Source: Musa acuminata AAA Group
Taxonomy: Eukaryota; Streptophyta; Magnoliopsida; Zingiberales; Musaceae
Assembly (NCBI RefSeq): GCF_036884655.1
Contig: NC_088355.1
Location: 23,281,501-23,345,500 of the forward strand
Length of the DNA stretch: 64,000 nt
Direction of reading: 5' to 3'
The stretch's first letter is position 1. Each line of letters opens with the position of its first letter. The notes under the pieces were generated by a model, which made no database searches, was not told the DNA's origin, and saw only the letters and a list, made by a program, of their open reading frames with translations. A program made the translations under genes and the position numbers. Shown here piece after piece: positions 1-11,029 of this stretch.

Positions 1-600
1 ATCGACACTCAATAGCCCTCGTAAGGTCGACTACCACTCCCAATGACCAACTGTACTAGATCTGGGAACAGCCAAACATATAAGTCTGGTATCAAAGAGT
101 GGAGCACTCATACAGGACATCCTTGGTGTCTCAAGTCTAAGAACCAGATACACCACTAGGACTACGGAATCGTTGTATGACAATAAGGCATCATCAACCA
201 TCCAGCATTCCGTAAGCGGATCAATCAGTGAACTCATTCTCCAATGAGCACCTGTACTGTATCCCTAGTGTCCCTACACGAGCAGCTATGAGACCAGCTG
301 CATCCATCATATGGACGGGTATACAGCACACCAGTCTATCCGGTTATCACGATGTCCCTCTCGAGTAACCTATGACCGGGATTATTTAGGATATGTGTTT
401 AAAGGTGAATCGATCTCATTATCGTGATCTCATCACGATCCGATTCCCATTGCACAAATCCAAGGACATCACAATATATATGCATTTATGCAATAGTTAT
501 AAAGTGATATACGCCAAAATATAATAAGCAAAAAGATTCTGTATCAAGTCACACGTGCCATCACTCACGTGATTGGCTTGCTGGGCACTTATGACTAGCA
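1..600 (-). mobile_element. Partial LTR of copia family A, antisense, runs off the window
   Basis: Read on the minus strand this begins TGCTAGTCATAAGTGCCC at base 600 and follows the LTR at 2331 onward for 600 bases with scattered substitutions. It is therefore the first 600 bases (U3 side) of an LTR lying opposite to the pol remnant on its right. The edge at 600/601 is sharp, as expected for the end of an inserted LTR. The other end, and so any target duplication, lies outside the window. It may be a solo LTR or one end of a whole element inserted backwards into a relative. Confidence 0.85.
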
Positions 601-2295
601 GTGTTCCTTGAGAAGGAACACATTCTTGGCGGAGACAGTGGGAGAATGATAGAGTTGAGCGAGGTTGGAGAACCAAGCTCAAGCACCACTCTACAGCCCG
701 AGTCTGTTCAGGTACCTAATACACAATTTTCAACTTTACGCAGGTCTGATAGAGTATCTCATCCTCCTGAGAGATATGTAGGACATATTAGAGGAGAGGA
801 TGTTGAGGATATTGATCCTCAGACCTACATGGAGGCTATTATGAGTATAGACTCCGGGAAGTGGCAAGAAACCATGAATTCTGATATGGATTCTATGTAC
901 TCCAATAAGGTTTGGACCCTAGTTGATGCGCCCGAAGGTATTGTACCCATTGGTTGCAAGTAGATCTTTAAGAAAAAGATCAGAGTAGATGGAAAGGTAG
1001 AGACCTATAAAGCAAGGCTAGTGGCTAAGGGGTATCATCAAAGGCAAGGTGTTGACTACGACGAAACCTTCTTACCCGTAGCAATGCTAAAATCCATCAG
1101 AATTCTATTGGCTATTGCAGCACACTATGATTATGAGATCTGACAGATGGATGTGAAAACTGCATTCCTCAACGGGAACCTCGAGGAGGAGGTATATATG
1201 ATGCAACCTGAGGGATTCGTGTCCAAGAACTGCCCAGATAAGGTGTGTAGGTTGCTTAGATCCATTTATGGACTAAAGCAAGCTTCCCGAAGTTGGAACA
1301 TAAGATTTGATGAGGCAATCAGATCTTATGACTTCGTTAAGAACGAAGATGAGCCTTGTGTATACAGAAAGGTAAGTGGGAGCGCTATCACCTCTTTGGT
1401 GTTATATGTGGATGACATCCTCATCATTGGGAATGATGTAGGAATGCTATCCATAGTAAAGACTTGGTTATCTAGACACTTCTCCATAAAGGACTTAGGG
1501 GAAGCATCCTATATCTTGGAGATTAGAATCTATAGAGATAGGTCCAAGAGGATGCTTGGCTTGTCCCAGTCCAGGTACATAGAAACCATTATCAAAAGTT
1601 TTGGCATGGAAAATTCCAAGAAAGGGCGAACATGGATATGATACCTTATGCCTCAGCAATAGGGTCTATCATGTATGCCATGCTATGTACTAGGCCTGAT
1701 ATAGCGCATGCTCTGAGTGTCACGAGCAGGTATCAGGCGGATCAAGGCTTGGAGCACTGGAAAGTAGTAAAGTGTATCCTTAAGTACTTGAGAAGGACTG
1801 AGGATCTTTTACTAGTATATGGAGGTAATAGCCTTAAGGTTGAAGGCTACACAGACTCAAGTTTTCAGTCTGATGTCGATGATAGCAAGTCGAATTCAAA
1901 GTATGTGTACACCTTGAATGGAGGAGCAGTATGTTGGAAGAGTTCCAAACAAGATACTACTGCTGACTCGACCACAGAGGCGGAGTACATTGCTACATTA
2001 GATGTAGCAAAGGAGGGAGTCTGGGTGAAGAAGTTCATCACATATTTGGGAGTCGTGTCGGGTAGCGAGGAGTCGACTTCCTTATATTGCGACAACTATG
2101 GGGCGATTACTCAAATAAGGGAACTCGGGTCTCATCAGAAGTGTTCTGAGGAGGTTCCAACTTATCAGAGAGATCGTAACCCGAGGAGATGTAGCAATGG
2201 AAAGAGTTCCATCCGAAGATAACATTGCAGATCCACTGACAAAGACGTTGTCTCATTTTGTCTATGAGCGTCACAGGGGTCTGATGGGGATCTGA
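601..2295 (+). pseudogene. Copia family A pol remnant: linker, reverse transcriptase, RNase H
   Basis: The sequence enters within the integrase-RT linker and runs through reverse transcriptase to the end of RNase H. Visible motifs are [41 protein letters not shown], the catalytic LYVDDILI (about 1406), TRPDIAHAL, and the RNase H signatures TEAEYIA and ADPLTK. Two in-frame stops (TAG at 961, TGA at 1141) stand where tryptophan is usual, so each looks like a G-to-A change in TGG. A frame change with apparent loss of some codons falls near 1630, and another shift lies near 2130. The reading ends with TGA near 2293. Gag, protease and integrase are absent to the left, replaced by the antisense LTR. 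Non-functional. Confidence 0.88.
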
Positions 2296-2315
2296 CACAT
2301 AGGTTATTGGCTTTA

Positions 2316-2330
2316 GGTCAAGTGGGAGAT
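2316..2330 (+). promoter_or_regulatory. Polypurine tract of copia family A
   Basis: The purine-rich AAGTGGGAGAT directly precedes the LTR start TGCTAGTC at 2331. This is the expected plus-strand priming site between the end of pol and the 3' LTR. Confidence 0.7.
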
Positions 2331-3819
2331 TGCTAGTCCCTAGCCCAACAAGCCAATCACGTGAGTGATGACACGTGTGACTTGATACATAATCTTTTTG
2401 CTTATTATATTTTGGCGTATATCACTTTATAACTATTGCATAAATGTATACATATATTGTGATGTCCTTGGATTTATGCAATGGGAATCGGATCGTGATG
2501 AGATCACGATAATGAGATCGATTCACCTTTAAACACATCCTAAATGATCCCGGTCATAGGTTACTCGAGAGGGACATCGTGATAACCGGATAGACTAGTG
2601 TGCTATATACCCGTCCATATGATGGATGCAGCTAGTCTCATAGCCGCTCGTGTAGGGACACTAGGGATACAGTACAGGTGCTCATTGGAGAATGAGTTCA
2701 CTGATTGATCCGCTTACGGAATGCTGGATGGTTGATGATGCCTTATTGTCAGACAGCGATTCCGTAGTCCTAGTGGTGTATCTGGTCCTTAGACTTAAGA
2801 CACCAAGAATGTCCTGTATGAGTGCTCCACTCTTTGATACCAGACTTATAGGTTTGGCTGTCCCAGATCTAGTACAACTAGTCAATGGGAGTGGTAGTCG
2901 ACCTTACGAGAGCTATTGAGTGTCGATAGAGGATCATCTACTCTTGGCGTCATGAGAGGAATATCCCATGTGTTCTTGCTCAGACAAATCCCTGGCCAGG
3001 GTTATTCGGGTTGAGAGAGAAAGAGTTCTCCGGGAGAATCCGATTAGAGCGAGACTCGAGTAGAAACCGTATGGGTCTGACAATACCATGCTCGATATAC
3101 GGTCTCTGGGATATTTGATGGATGAGGGATTATAGGTACACGGTAACTGAGGACAAACAGGTCCAATGTATTGGATTCCCCTGTATCGTCTGGGGACTAC
3201 GGCGTAGTGGCCTAGTACTTCCGTAGTCGATGAGTCAAGTGAATTATTACAGAGATAATAATTCACTGAGTTAGAAGGAGTTCTGACAGGTATGACTCAC
3301 GGCCAGCTCGATATTGGGCCTAGAGAGTCACAAACATATGGTAGGCATTGCGATGAGTAGAGGTTCGGATATGAGATATCCGACGGAGCCCTTGTCTTAT
3401 TGGATGCAGATCCAATACCCACTAGGGGAGGACCCATTAGGGTTTGACAGGGGATCTCTATAAATAGGAGGGATTCAGAGCCTCATAGGCTAGAGCCTTT
3501 GCTTGCCTTTCCTATTCTCCTCTTCCTCTCCACCTCAGAGTAGGCCTGGAGTCTTGAGGAGCATCGTCGCAACCCTGCTGTGTGAATCACCGCTAGAGAG
3601 GAGGACGCTTAACCTTCTTCACCCTCTTCTAAGGATCTGTAAGGAAACAGGGATATACGATCTCCCTAGGTAACACAATATACTTTATACGCAATTTTGA
3701 GTTTCGCGGATTTTGCGCACCAATCTTCGCACGACGACGAACATCTTTTTGGGAATCGGGGATTTTGTTTTCTTGTTCTTCCGCTGCGCATGTGATGTCG
3801 CCCCCATGATTTCTCAACA
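2331..3819 (+). mobile_element. 3' LTR of copia family A
   Basis: The LTR starts with TGCTAGTCCCTAGCCC after a polypurine tract. Its first 600 bases match the antisense copy at 600-1, and the copy entering at 63436. A TATA box (TATAAATA at 3459-3466) is followed by a CT-rich leader typical of an R-U5 region. The right end is uncertain: the best candidate is the CA at 3818-3819 in TTCTCAACA, but an end anywhere from about 3680 is possible, since no second full copy is present for comparison. Confidence 0.75.
3459..3466 (+). promoter_or_regulatory. TATA box of family A LTR
   Basis: TATAAATA lies in CTCTATAAATAGGAGGG, about 1.1 kb into the LTR and followed by a pyrimidine-rich leader, which fits the core promoter of a plant LTR. 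Confidence 0.6.
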
Positions 3820-4740
3820 GAACGGTCATCGCGCACCCGCAACAACTTCGTTCAACGAACCATTCGTCGCTCTCATCTACATGTACAGTTACTTGGCAGC
3901 CTAATTTGCCTTGGTTTTGAGTCATTTTGCTTATAAAAATGTAAGTTTGAACAAGCTACAGCGTTACAAAGCGACCGCTCACCGAACCGAGCAAAACAAC
4001 CCCAAAATAGCCCAAAATAGCTCCGTTTTCGTGTGCCGCGGGCTGATTTCTGGAATCTACCTCCGCTCACCAAAATGTCAGCCATCTCAGCCCCTTTGAA
4101 CCCCCTGGGTGGCATAGGGCTGGATGGGGCTTCGGTATAGTACCGGGCATTGAACACTCATTCGCAAGTTCGCATGTTGCCTTGACGGGAACTTGTTGTT
4201 GCGCACGGGACTTGGTGAGCAGCTGTTTGTGGGCTTGCAGCTGTTCGTTCAACCTTCCAAAGCCCTTGTTTTCCCCCTCTCCCTCTTTTCTCTTGTGCAC
4301 GCAAGGTGCTCACTGAATTGATTGTAAAGCTTCCCCTCTTTTCACGAGACGTCGAGACTTGTCCGTCGCTCGTTCTTTCGAACTAATCAACTTTCTCTTT
4401 TACAGGTCCTTCAGGACCTGCGAGAGGTTACAAGTGGGCTAATCTTTGCAGAGCAATATCGCAAGGGTGAAGCGTGACTTAGGCAACACAAGCTAAGTTT
4501 GTGTCTTGGCCGCAAGGGTGCCTCACGCCTTAGGCAATTCCAGCTAAGGCCGTGACATGCAAGGGCGACGCCCCGGCCCCATTGCACATGCCACCATCGG
4601 CAGGGTGGCGGCAGCAGTAGGGAAGAGGGAGAGGTGCTTAGGGTTTTAGGCAAAAAGATAGTTTTGCCCCTCAAAATTTGAGAAATTCTAGTTTCTGTCT
4701 TTTGTCCAAATTATGAAAATACCCTTAGGAATTCAAAAAT
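3820..4740. repeat. Unassigned non-coding repeat debris, LTR-like
   Basis: No open frame with recognisable protein. The composition (C-rich stretches such as CCCCAAAATAGCCCAAAATAG, then GC-rich segments) resembles plant LTR U3/R sequence, but I find no matching partner in the window. An imperfect direct repeat of about 53 bases occurs at roughly 4459-4510 and 4512-4560 (GCAAGGGTG...TTAGGCAA...AGCTAAG). Possibly an old gypsy LTR; uncertain. Confidence 0.35.
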
Positions 4741-5880
4741 TCCCTACATGTCCCTGATTTCATAAAATATTATTTAATTAAAAGGTTTAGTTGATTATTA
4801 TTTATTATTATTATCTAGTAGTCCTACATGATAATGATTTATACATATGATGTTTGATGTGTGGACAGATGATCATGGATCGGGTGATGTGTATACTTGT
4901 GATTATTATTATTGGGGTCTACGAGCCTCCATTATATTTCTAATTTATTGTCGGACCTGCGTGCCTATGATTAAGTTATAATTACATGAGGAGGCGCAGC
5001 GGGAGCGTGGATGCGATAACGGGACCCATGAGATGGACGATCGTGATGCATAAAGATGCATCGAGATGTCGACGGAACTAACGAGGATGAGATGGACAAT
5101 CATAGGGCATGAAGATGCACCATTGCACACATAGATCTTGATGTGAGTGATTAGGCCGACTGGCTCGGGCCTGATCACATTAGGTTATGGTTCATGATCA
5201 TCTGGTGTGATTGCTTATACACATACTAGATATGTATATATATTTGCATGCGATGAGACCAAATCATAGAAATATCTCTTTCGATAATATTAAGTCGGTA
5301 AAAGTGAGGCAATTAGATTGACCCGCATGGCCTTCCATCATTATAGGTAGGAATCGATTCCCTGTGTAGGTTAAGTTAGTCGAGTCCCTCGAGGCCTACC
5401 TATATCGTGATTCGCTATCTTGCTTACGACATAGAGATGTCACCGGTGACCTGAGGACATGGTATGCTTAGTCGAGTCCCTCGAGGGTATATCATCGAAT
5501 CAGACTCATCTTGCAATGATGGTGTTGACTTAACCGAGCATCATGGTTCATCGAGTCCCTCGAGACTATGGTGATTCAGAGGCCGAGCAGGATGGAAATC
5601 ACAAGAAGTTGTGATCGGCAAGAGTTGCCTACCTTTTGGGCTTAATGTGATTAGTCGAGTCCCTCTAGGTTACACTAAGATGCTGATTGGATCCTGATCC
5701 CCACTAGAAGTCTGCCGGAGACTTCCATTTCACGTGCTGAGGGTGTCGCATGACTCACTAGTAAAATAGTGGAAGCATATTAAGATAGAAGCTCATATCT
5801 TGATTGTTTAATTCCTGCAAAATCTGTATGTCATTCATTTCTGTTACATCTTTATTTTTCGAAAATGTGGGTTTCAAATC
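4741..5880. repeat. AT-rich non-coding stretch with short dispersed repeats
   Basis: No coding potential seen. It contains a pair of related segments at about 5031-5065 and 5088-5122 (GAGATGGACRATCRT...GCATRAAGATGCA), and four copies of a palindromic motif between 5375 and 5667, described separately. I cannot assign it to an element. Confidence 0.4.
5375..5667. repeat. Four spaced copies of the palindrome CGAGTCCCTCGAG
   Basis: CGAGTCCCTCGAG occurs near 5379, 5471 and 5550, and in a degenerate form (CGAGTCCCTCTAG) near 5655, each preceded by TTAGT or a close variant and spaced roughly 80-105 bases. The ends (CGAG/CTCGAG) pair, so each could form a small hairpin or be a protein-binding site within an LTR-like sequence. 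Confidence 0.6.
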
Positions 5881-5915
5881 CCTTATATGGCATACTTGAT
5901 GTCAACCATGATATG

Positions 5916-6146
5916 AATGAGCAAGTTGATTATAATTCTGCCAAAGACCCGTTAACTATTTATCAAAGACCAATGACAAGAGCGAAAACTAAAAGGATGA
6001 AATAAGCCTTAACTTGTTTATTAGAAGGTATTTGGAAGGAGCAAGCTAGTCAAAACTTGGTCAAGGTTCTATGGATACAAGAAGAGCCTAAAATAATCAA
6101 CCTGATTCAAATAAGTCAACATCATGAAGAGAAAGTCCAACCTTGA
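5916..6146 (+). pseudogene. C-terminal tail of Ty3/gypsy pol
   Basis: A 77-codon reading contains PLTIYQRPMTRARTKRMK, then one TAA, then ALTCLLEGIWKEQ, ending in TGA at 6144-6146. The TRAR-type tail is what plant gypsy polyproteins carry at their C-terminus, just before or inside the 3' LTR. Next comes the LTR that supplies the primer site for the gag at 21089 onward. Either the pol tail is part of the LTR itself, as known in some chromoviruses, or this is a pol-LTR-gag tandem junction. Confidence 0.65.
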
Positions 6147-6732
6147 GAGAAGGATGAATTTTTAGTCATCTTTGAAGAATAAAGGTCATTCAGCCATATT
6201 GGACCATATTAGGAATTGTGGGCTTATTCATGAATAATTATTCAAAACAATTCAATGTAGATTCATGAGTAATCTACATTCATGCATTAGGAATATGAAT
6301 GTTATTTAATATATTCATTCCCTTTGTACTTGGCCTTTGTACTATATAAACAAGGCTGACTCTCTTTGTAAGGGGACATTGAGAAGTATATTCAACTTAC
6401 AACACCGGTGAGTATTTTGTTTTTAAGTTCTTGCATGAACTTTGGACTTATCAAGCATTTCTATTTGTGGCGTTCAAAACCCAAGAAAAATTTTTGTTTT
6501 TCCTTTCAACTTATCAAGCTTCTCAGTTTGTGGCGTTTTAAAGGAATCAAAGTACTATTCTAATTACTTCATCAAATTTTCATTGATTATGTGATTAGAA
6601 TAGTTTTCCTAACTTCAATCTTGAATGATCCATCTTGTTTCAAATCGTTGGAGGGGGTCAATTTACATTCCATATGTATCATAGCTCTTTAGCTATCGGG
6701 GTATATGGTTGCTAAGTTGAAGATTTCCATCA
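6147..6732 (+). mobile_element. LTR of the host Ty3/gypsy element
   Basis: The right end is fixed at the CA of 6731-6732 by the primer site that follows. A TATA box lies near 6343-6350 (ACTATATAAACAAGG). The start is not certain: it may lie just after the pol tail at about 6147, or upstream of 5916 if the tail lies within the LTR. No second copy is in the window, because the gypsy element is truncated in RT near 51249. Confidence 0.6.
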
Positions 6733-6734
6733 TT

Positions 6735-6746
6735 TGGTATCAGAGC
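6735..6746 (+). promoter_or_regulatory. Primer binding site of the gypsy element (initiator Met tRNA)
   Basis: TGGTATCAGAGC follows the LTR end after a 2-base gap. It is complementary to the 3' end of plant initiator methionine tRNA and marks the start of minus-strand DNA synthesis. Confidence 0.85.
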
Positions 6747-7474
6747 TTGGCTCAAGTTTGAGGTTTGTGTATCTATTTATTTGCTATCTTTTAGATTTTT
6801 TTTCTTTTCTCTTCTTCTTCTTTTTGGCCAATATCTATAATTATTGTTCTTCTTTCATCTTCATTGTTTTGCTTCTTGTGTTATTACTATTCTTATTTGT
6901 AATTTCGTACTTTATGGTATAAAAAAAATCAAAAAGTCAAAAAACAAAAGAGAGAAAATCTAAGGCTAAAAAAAAAGAGAGGGAAAATCAAAGGTAAAAA
7001 AAACAGAGATCAGAATTAGAAAAAAAAATTGCAGATTCAAAGAATACTTGCAAGTTACAGAATTTGATCTTTGTTCATTTGAATTTCTATTTCGATTTGG
7101 AAATCTTTCTTCATTCCTAAAAAAAAAAAAAAAAATTATAGTCTTTGCTTATGATTAAAGTGCATTACACACACCTTTAAATTGGCCTACCTTTTGTTTA
7201 CTTTTAAAGCTGTCTAATTTCACTATTTTTTTTTGAATTGCTATAATCTGAATTGTTTGTTTAGGTACCTTAGTTAATCTAAGAACTCAAATAAAGAGAG
7301 GTAAATGGCAAGAGTGGTAAGATTAGTATAGAGAAAAGCCAAAAAAATTGTGTGAAACATGAGTGGAGTGAATCAAATCTAGAGTAAAAAAAAACGTGAG
7401 GGAGTGTTGGTGTGGTTGTTCTAACTTTGTTTTTCAGGTTGTATACATATCTAAAGATAAAGAAGCGAGTTCTT
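6747..7474 (+). other. Gypsy leader and first codons of gag, up to the LINE
   Basis: A low-complexity leader with many A-runs has no long ORF of interest. Near 7425-7440 a TTTGTTTTTCAG stretch looks like a splice acceptor. After it GTTGTATACATATCTAAAGATAAAGAAGCG reads in the gag frame that resumes at 21089, so gag was continuous before the LINE arrived. The 18 bases 7457-7474 are the LINE target site. Confidence 0.55.
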
Positions 7475-7499
7475 AGATTAACTAAGGTACCTAAACAAA
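7256..7499. repeat. Perfect 33-bp inverted repeat spanning the LINE 5' junction
   Basis: Bases 7256-7288 are the exact reverse complement of 7467-7499, with a 178-base spacer. The right arm covers the last 8 bases of the LINE target duplication plus the first 25 bases of the LINE. The left arm lies upstream in the gypsy leader, so an inverted copy of the new junction appears on the 5' side of the insertion. Confidence 0.85.
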
Positions 7500-7530
7500 T
7501 GAAAAAGTGGGGGGTAGACAGCTTTCAGAA

Positions 7531-9083
7531 AGTCAGCTTTAGAGTTTTAATGATTACATAGATACTATTGCATTGACTAATATGAAATATGTGGGTAATT
7601 GGCTCTCCTGGAGTAATCAAGGTGCTGCTAACAGAAAAATAATGGCTTGACTCGATAGATGTCTAATTAATCAAGAATGATTAATAGTTTACCTGATTCA
7701 CTTCTTGAGTATGATGCTCCATTATTTTCTGATAATTCTTTAATGTACATACACGCAGATAAAGCAACACCAAAAGGCAAGAAACTGTTTAGATTCTTTA
7801 ACATGTGGAGTACTCATCCTCAGTTCCTTGATGTTATCAGATCAGCTTGGAATGTTAATGTGCATGGATCCCCCCCTTACATCTTATGTCAAAAACTCAA
7901 AGCATGTAAAGCAGCACTTAAGGAGTGGAATACAAATACCTTTGGTAATATTACCACCCGAGTTCAATTTTGCAGAAAGGAACTAATAGCAATGCAACAT
8001 GAGTTGCAACTTCAGCCCCATGATGAGAATCTTATCGACAAAGAGACAGAAGCTAGAAATAACTTCATGCAAGCCATAAAGCACGAGGAATTTTTTGCAA
8101 AACAGAAGTCTCGACAGCATTGACTTACTTTAGGAGATTCCAATACTAAGTTTTTTTATGCTTTTATTGCTACTCGAAGAGCTGTTAACCGCATCAGGAA
8201 ATGCAGAGACAAAGATAACAATCTTATTGAGAATTTAGATGAGGTTAAAGCATACACTGAGCAATTTTTTTATTCCTTACTCAACCAAGAGGGGCAACCT
8301 AATAATATTCATGTGAAGCCAACTAGAAAGCTTGATTCGAGTGCCATTTCTATCCTCAATGCCCCAATTATAGATGACGAAATAGTAAGAGTTGTCTTTA
8401 AGTCACCAAAGCACAAAAGCCCTGGTCCAGATGGATTTCCTGTTAAATTTTACCAAATTACATGGTCTATTATTGGTAATGATGTGATTAAAGCTTACCA
8501 ACACTTTTTCTCTTCAGGGCATATTCTTAGAGAGATGAATTGCACTTTTATTTCTTTAATTCCCAAGAATGCAGGGGCTAATTCACCAGAGAACTATCGA
8601 CCCATATCTTTATGTAACTTTATTTACAAGATAATCTCCAAACTGTTAGCAGATAGATTGCAAAAGGTAATACACAAGATAATTAGTCCAAATCAAGCTG
8701 CTTTCATCAAAGGGAGAAGTATACATCATAATATTCTGCTTGCTAATGACTTGGTCAAGGATCTACACTCAAAAGCAAAAGGGACAAAAATCTGTTTTAA
8801 AGCTGATCTATGAAAAGCCTTTGACTCAGCAATGGGTTAATTGGATTCAATATTGCTTAGAAACTCCAAAGTTTTCAATACTCTTCAACGACTCACCTAT
8901 TGGTTTTTTTGGGAGCAAGAATGGCATCCGACAAGGTGATCCACTCTCTCCATATCTCTTTACTATTGCAATGGAAGGACTTAGCTATATGTTGGAATAT
9001 GCGATCTCTGATGGAAATATTAAGGTACCCCATGCTGGCCCTATTCATATATCACATATAATCTTTGTAGATGATCTTCTTAT
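7531..9083 (+). pseudogene. LINE ORF2, first part: end of endonuclease and most of RT
   Basis: From about 7531 the frame reads the final endonuclease segment (DYIDTIALTNMKYVGNWLSW). Then comes the linker with GDSNTKFFY, and RT motifs SPGPDGFPVKFY, FISLIPKN, ENYRPISLCNFIYKIISK, NQAAFIKGRSIHHNI, IRQGDPLSPYLF and the catalytic FVDDLLI at about 9064-9083. Stops include TGA in MA*LDR, in SRQH*LTLGDSN and after CFKADL. Around 8812-8830 codons between the KAFD motif and WVNWI appear to be missing, and at least one frameshift lies near 7675. The other half resumes at 19306. The RT is non-functional. Confidence 0.85.
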
Positions 9084-9605
9084 TGTTGAATCTCGGATTT
9101 TGATGATGAAGTCAATTGTCATTTGTTATCTAATCTATGTGTTGAGATAAGTGTGCAGGATTAACTACGATGAGAGTAAGACAAGCAGCAGGAGTTGCGC
9201 CGGAGTCAAGATCATGATCACGTTGGGAGTTCGAGAGTTCGACGGAAGTTCGGACGGTCGTCGGAGGTTCAGAGAGAACAGATCCGAGAAGTCCAGAAGC
9301 TTGCCAAGCGAAGCTCGTCGGAACTCGCCAAGTGGATCATCGCAAAGTCCAGGAGTATGCCGGATGTCCGCAGAAGGATCACCGAGGGTTATCGGTTGAT
9401 CGACGGAAGTTGGCCGGAAACTCGCCGGAAGAAGCGATTGACGCATCGGAGCAAAGCTGCAGAAGTTGTCTTAGAGTTAATCGTAGTTAGCATGATGATT
9501 AAGCATGAAAATGGGAGGTGACCCCATTAGCTTAATCTTGGGGCAATTGGGCCCCTGAAAAGATTCAAAGTGGGTCGAATGGAGTGAACCATTCGGACCC
9601 TGATT

Positions 9606-10230
9606 GCACCAGGAGGTGCAACCGCCCCAGCCAGGAGGTGCAACCGCCTGGGCTGTGGGGTTGAGAGGTGCAACCGCCCCAGCCGGGAGGTGCAACCGCC
9701 TGGGCTGTGGGGTTGAGAGGTGCAACCGCCCCAGCCAGGAGGTGCAACCGCTTGGGCTGAGGGGTTGAGAGGTGCAACCGCCCTAGCCAGGAGGTGCAAC
9801 CGCCTGGGCTGCGAGGCTGGGAGGTGCAACCGCCCCAGCCAAGAGGTTGCACCGCCAGAGCTCAAGTTCCGAGCTCTGCCAGGCGATGCAACCACCAAGC
9901 TCAGTCTTCGAGCTCTGGCAGATTGGTGCATCAGCCTGAGCTCAGTCTCGAGCTCTGCCAAGGTGATGCATTCACCAAGCTCAGTCTTCAAGCTTTGGCA
10001 GAGAGGTGGATCAGCCTGAGCTCAGCTTGGAGCTCTGCCAGGTGATGCAACCACCGAGCTCAGTTTCGAGCTCTGCCAGGTGATGCATTCACCAAGCTCA
10101 GTCTTCGAGCTCTGCCAGGTGATGCAACCATCGAGCTCAGTCTTCGAGCTCTGGCAGAGAGAAGCAATCGGCAGAGCTCAGTCTTCGAGCTCTGCCAGGC
10201 GGTGCCACCTCTCCAGTCGAGAGGTGCAAC
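9606..10230 (+). repeat. U3 repeat block: about 52-bp GGTGCAACCGCC units, then about 40-bp GAGCTC units
   Basis: Bases 9606-9850 hold about four units of 52 bp built from GGTGCAACCGCCCCAGCC and GGTGCAACCGCCTGGGCTG. Bases 9850-10200 hold about eight units near 40 bp built around GAGCTCAGTCTTCGAGCTC, itself an interrupted palindrome, plus GATGCAACCACC. The block sits just upstream of the TATA position, where LTR enhancers lie. Unit number varies among LTR copies in this window. Confidence 0.8.
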
Positions 10231-10303
10231 CGCCTGATCCCAGAATTCTGGGATTTGATCGATTTGATCGTTTTGAGCTCGAATTTTGAATTGGTTTGGG
10301 GCC

Positions 10304-10311
10304 TATCAATA
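10304..10311 (+). promoter_or_regulatory. Altered TATA box in the 5' LTR
   Basis: The 5' LTR reads TATCAATA where the 3' LTR (18147-18154) and the related LTRs read TATAAATA. The change is one of the few differences between the LTRs, and the only transversion I found. Confidence 0.75.
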
Positions 10312-11029
10312 CCCCACCCATTCAGCACTGAAAAGATACAGACCTATACCGAAATTGTGATCTTTTCTGTGATTCTAAAGAGCTCAAAAGTGTTGTAAAG
10401 CCTTTAAGTTTCCTCCTTCTGTTCTTCAAGTTTTCAATTGTAAAGTGAGGAGAGAAAGGTCTGTAAAGGTTGTCTCCTAAGCCTGCCAAAAGGAGAGAAA
10501 TTGTAAGAGGGAAGTTTGGCCTTCGCCCATTGAAGGAAGGCACCTAGTTGACGTCGGCAACCTCATCGGTGGAGGAAGCCAAAAGTGGAGTAGGTCAAGG
10601 CTGACCGAACCACTCTAAATCTCTGGTTTGCGTTTATTTTCGAGCACTTTATCATTACTGCAAACCTCCCTCATCACTACTGCTCTCTGTGCTTTCACGA
10701 ACAAGATCTAAGTGCTGTTCTTCCAAATCTGCATTCAGACGTAAACTCGTATTTTCATACATTACAGTTTACGTTTACGTTTGATTCTGCAGAACTGTTT
10801 TCCGTGCTTTTACGAACGAGCTTCCTTGCAGTTTACGCTTACATTTTAATCCTATTAATAACTGCAATCTGTCCTCTACGATTTTACGAACGAGTTTCAA
10901 CATTTAGACGTAAAACTGCATTCAGACGTAAATCGGCTTTCTTCGCTCAATCATCAGATTTCTGTTCACGTTTACGTCTTAGTTTCAACTGCATACTGCC
11001 TTCTGCGAGTATACAAACGAGTTTCAAAG

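Noticed and set aside
3713..4674. Small ORFs after the first copia LTR as host exons
   Set aside because: Short, overlapping on both strands, with no splice structure or recognisable protein; the sequence looks like LTR debris.
6735..6746. tRNA-like matches
   Set aside because: TGGTATCAGAGC here and at 11460, 28561, 44660 and 60412 are primer sites next to LTRs, not tRNA genes; no cloverleaf seen.
9151..10289. Recurring 60-150-codon ORFs in the LTRs (also at 17.0, 23.3, 30.4, 39.4, 47.8 and 48.9 kb)
   Set aside because: They recur only because the LTR recurs, overlap on opposite strands, and cover U3 repeats; no protein feature.
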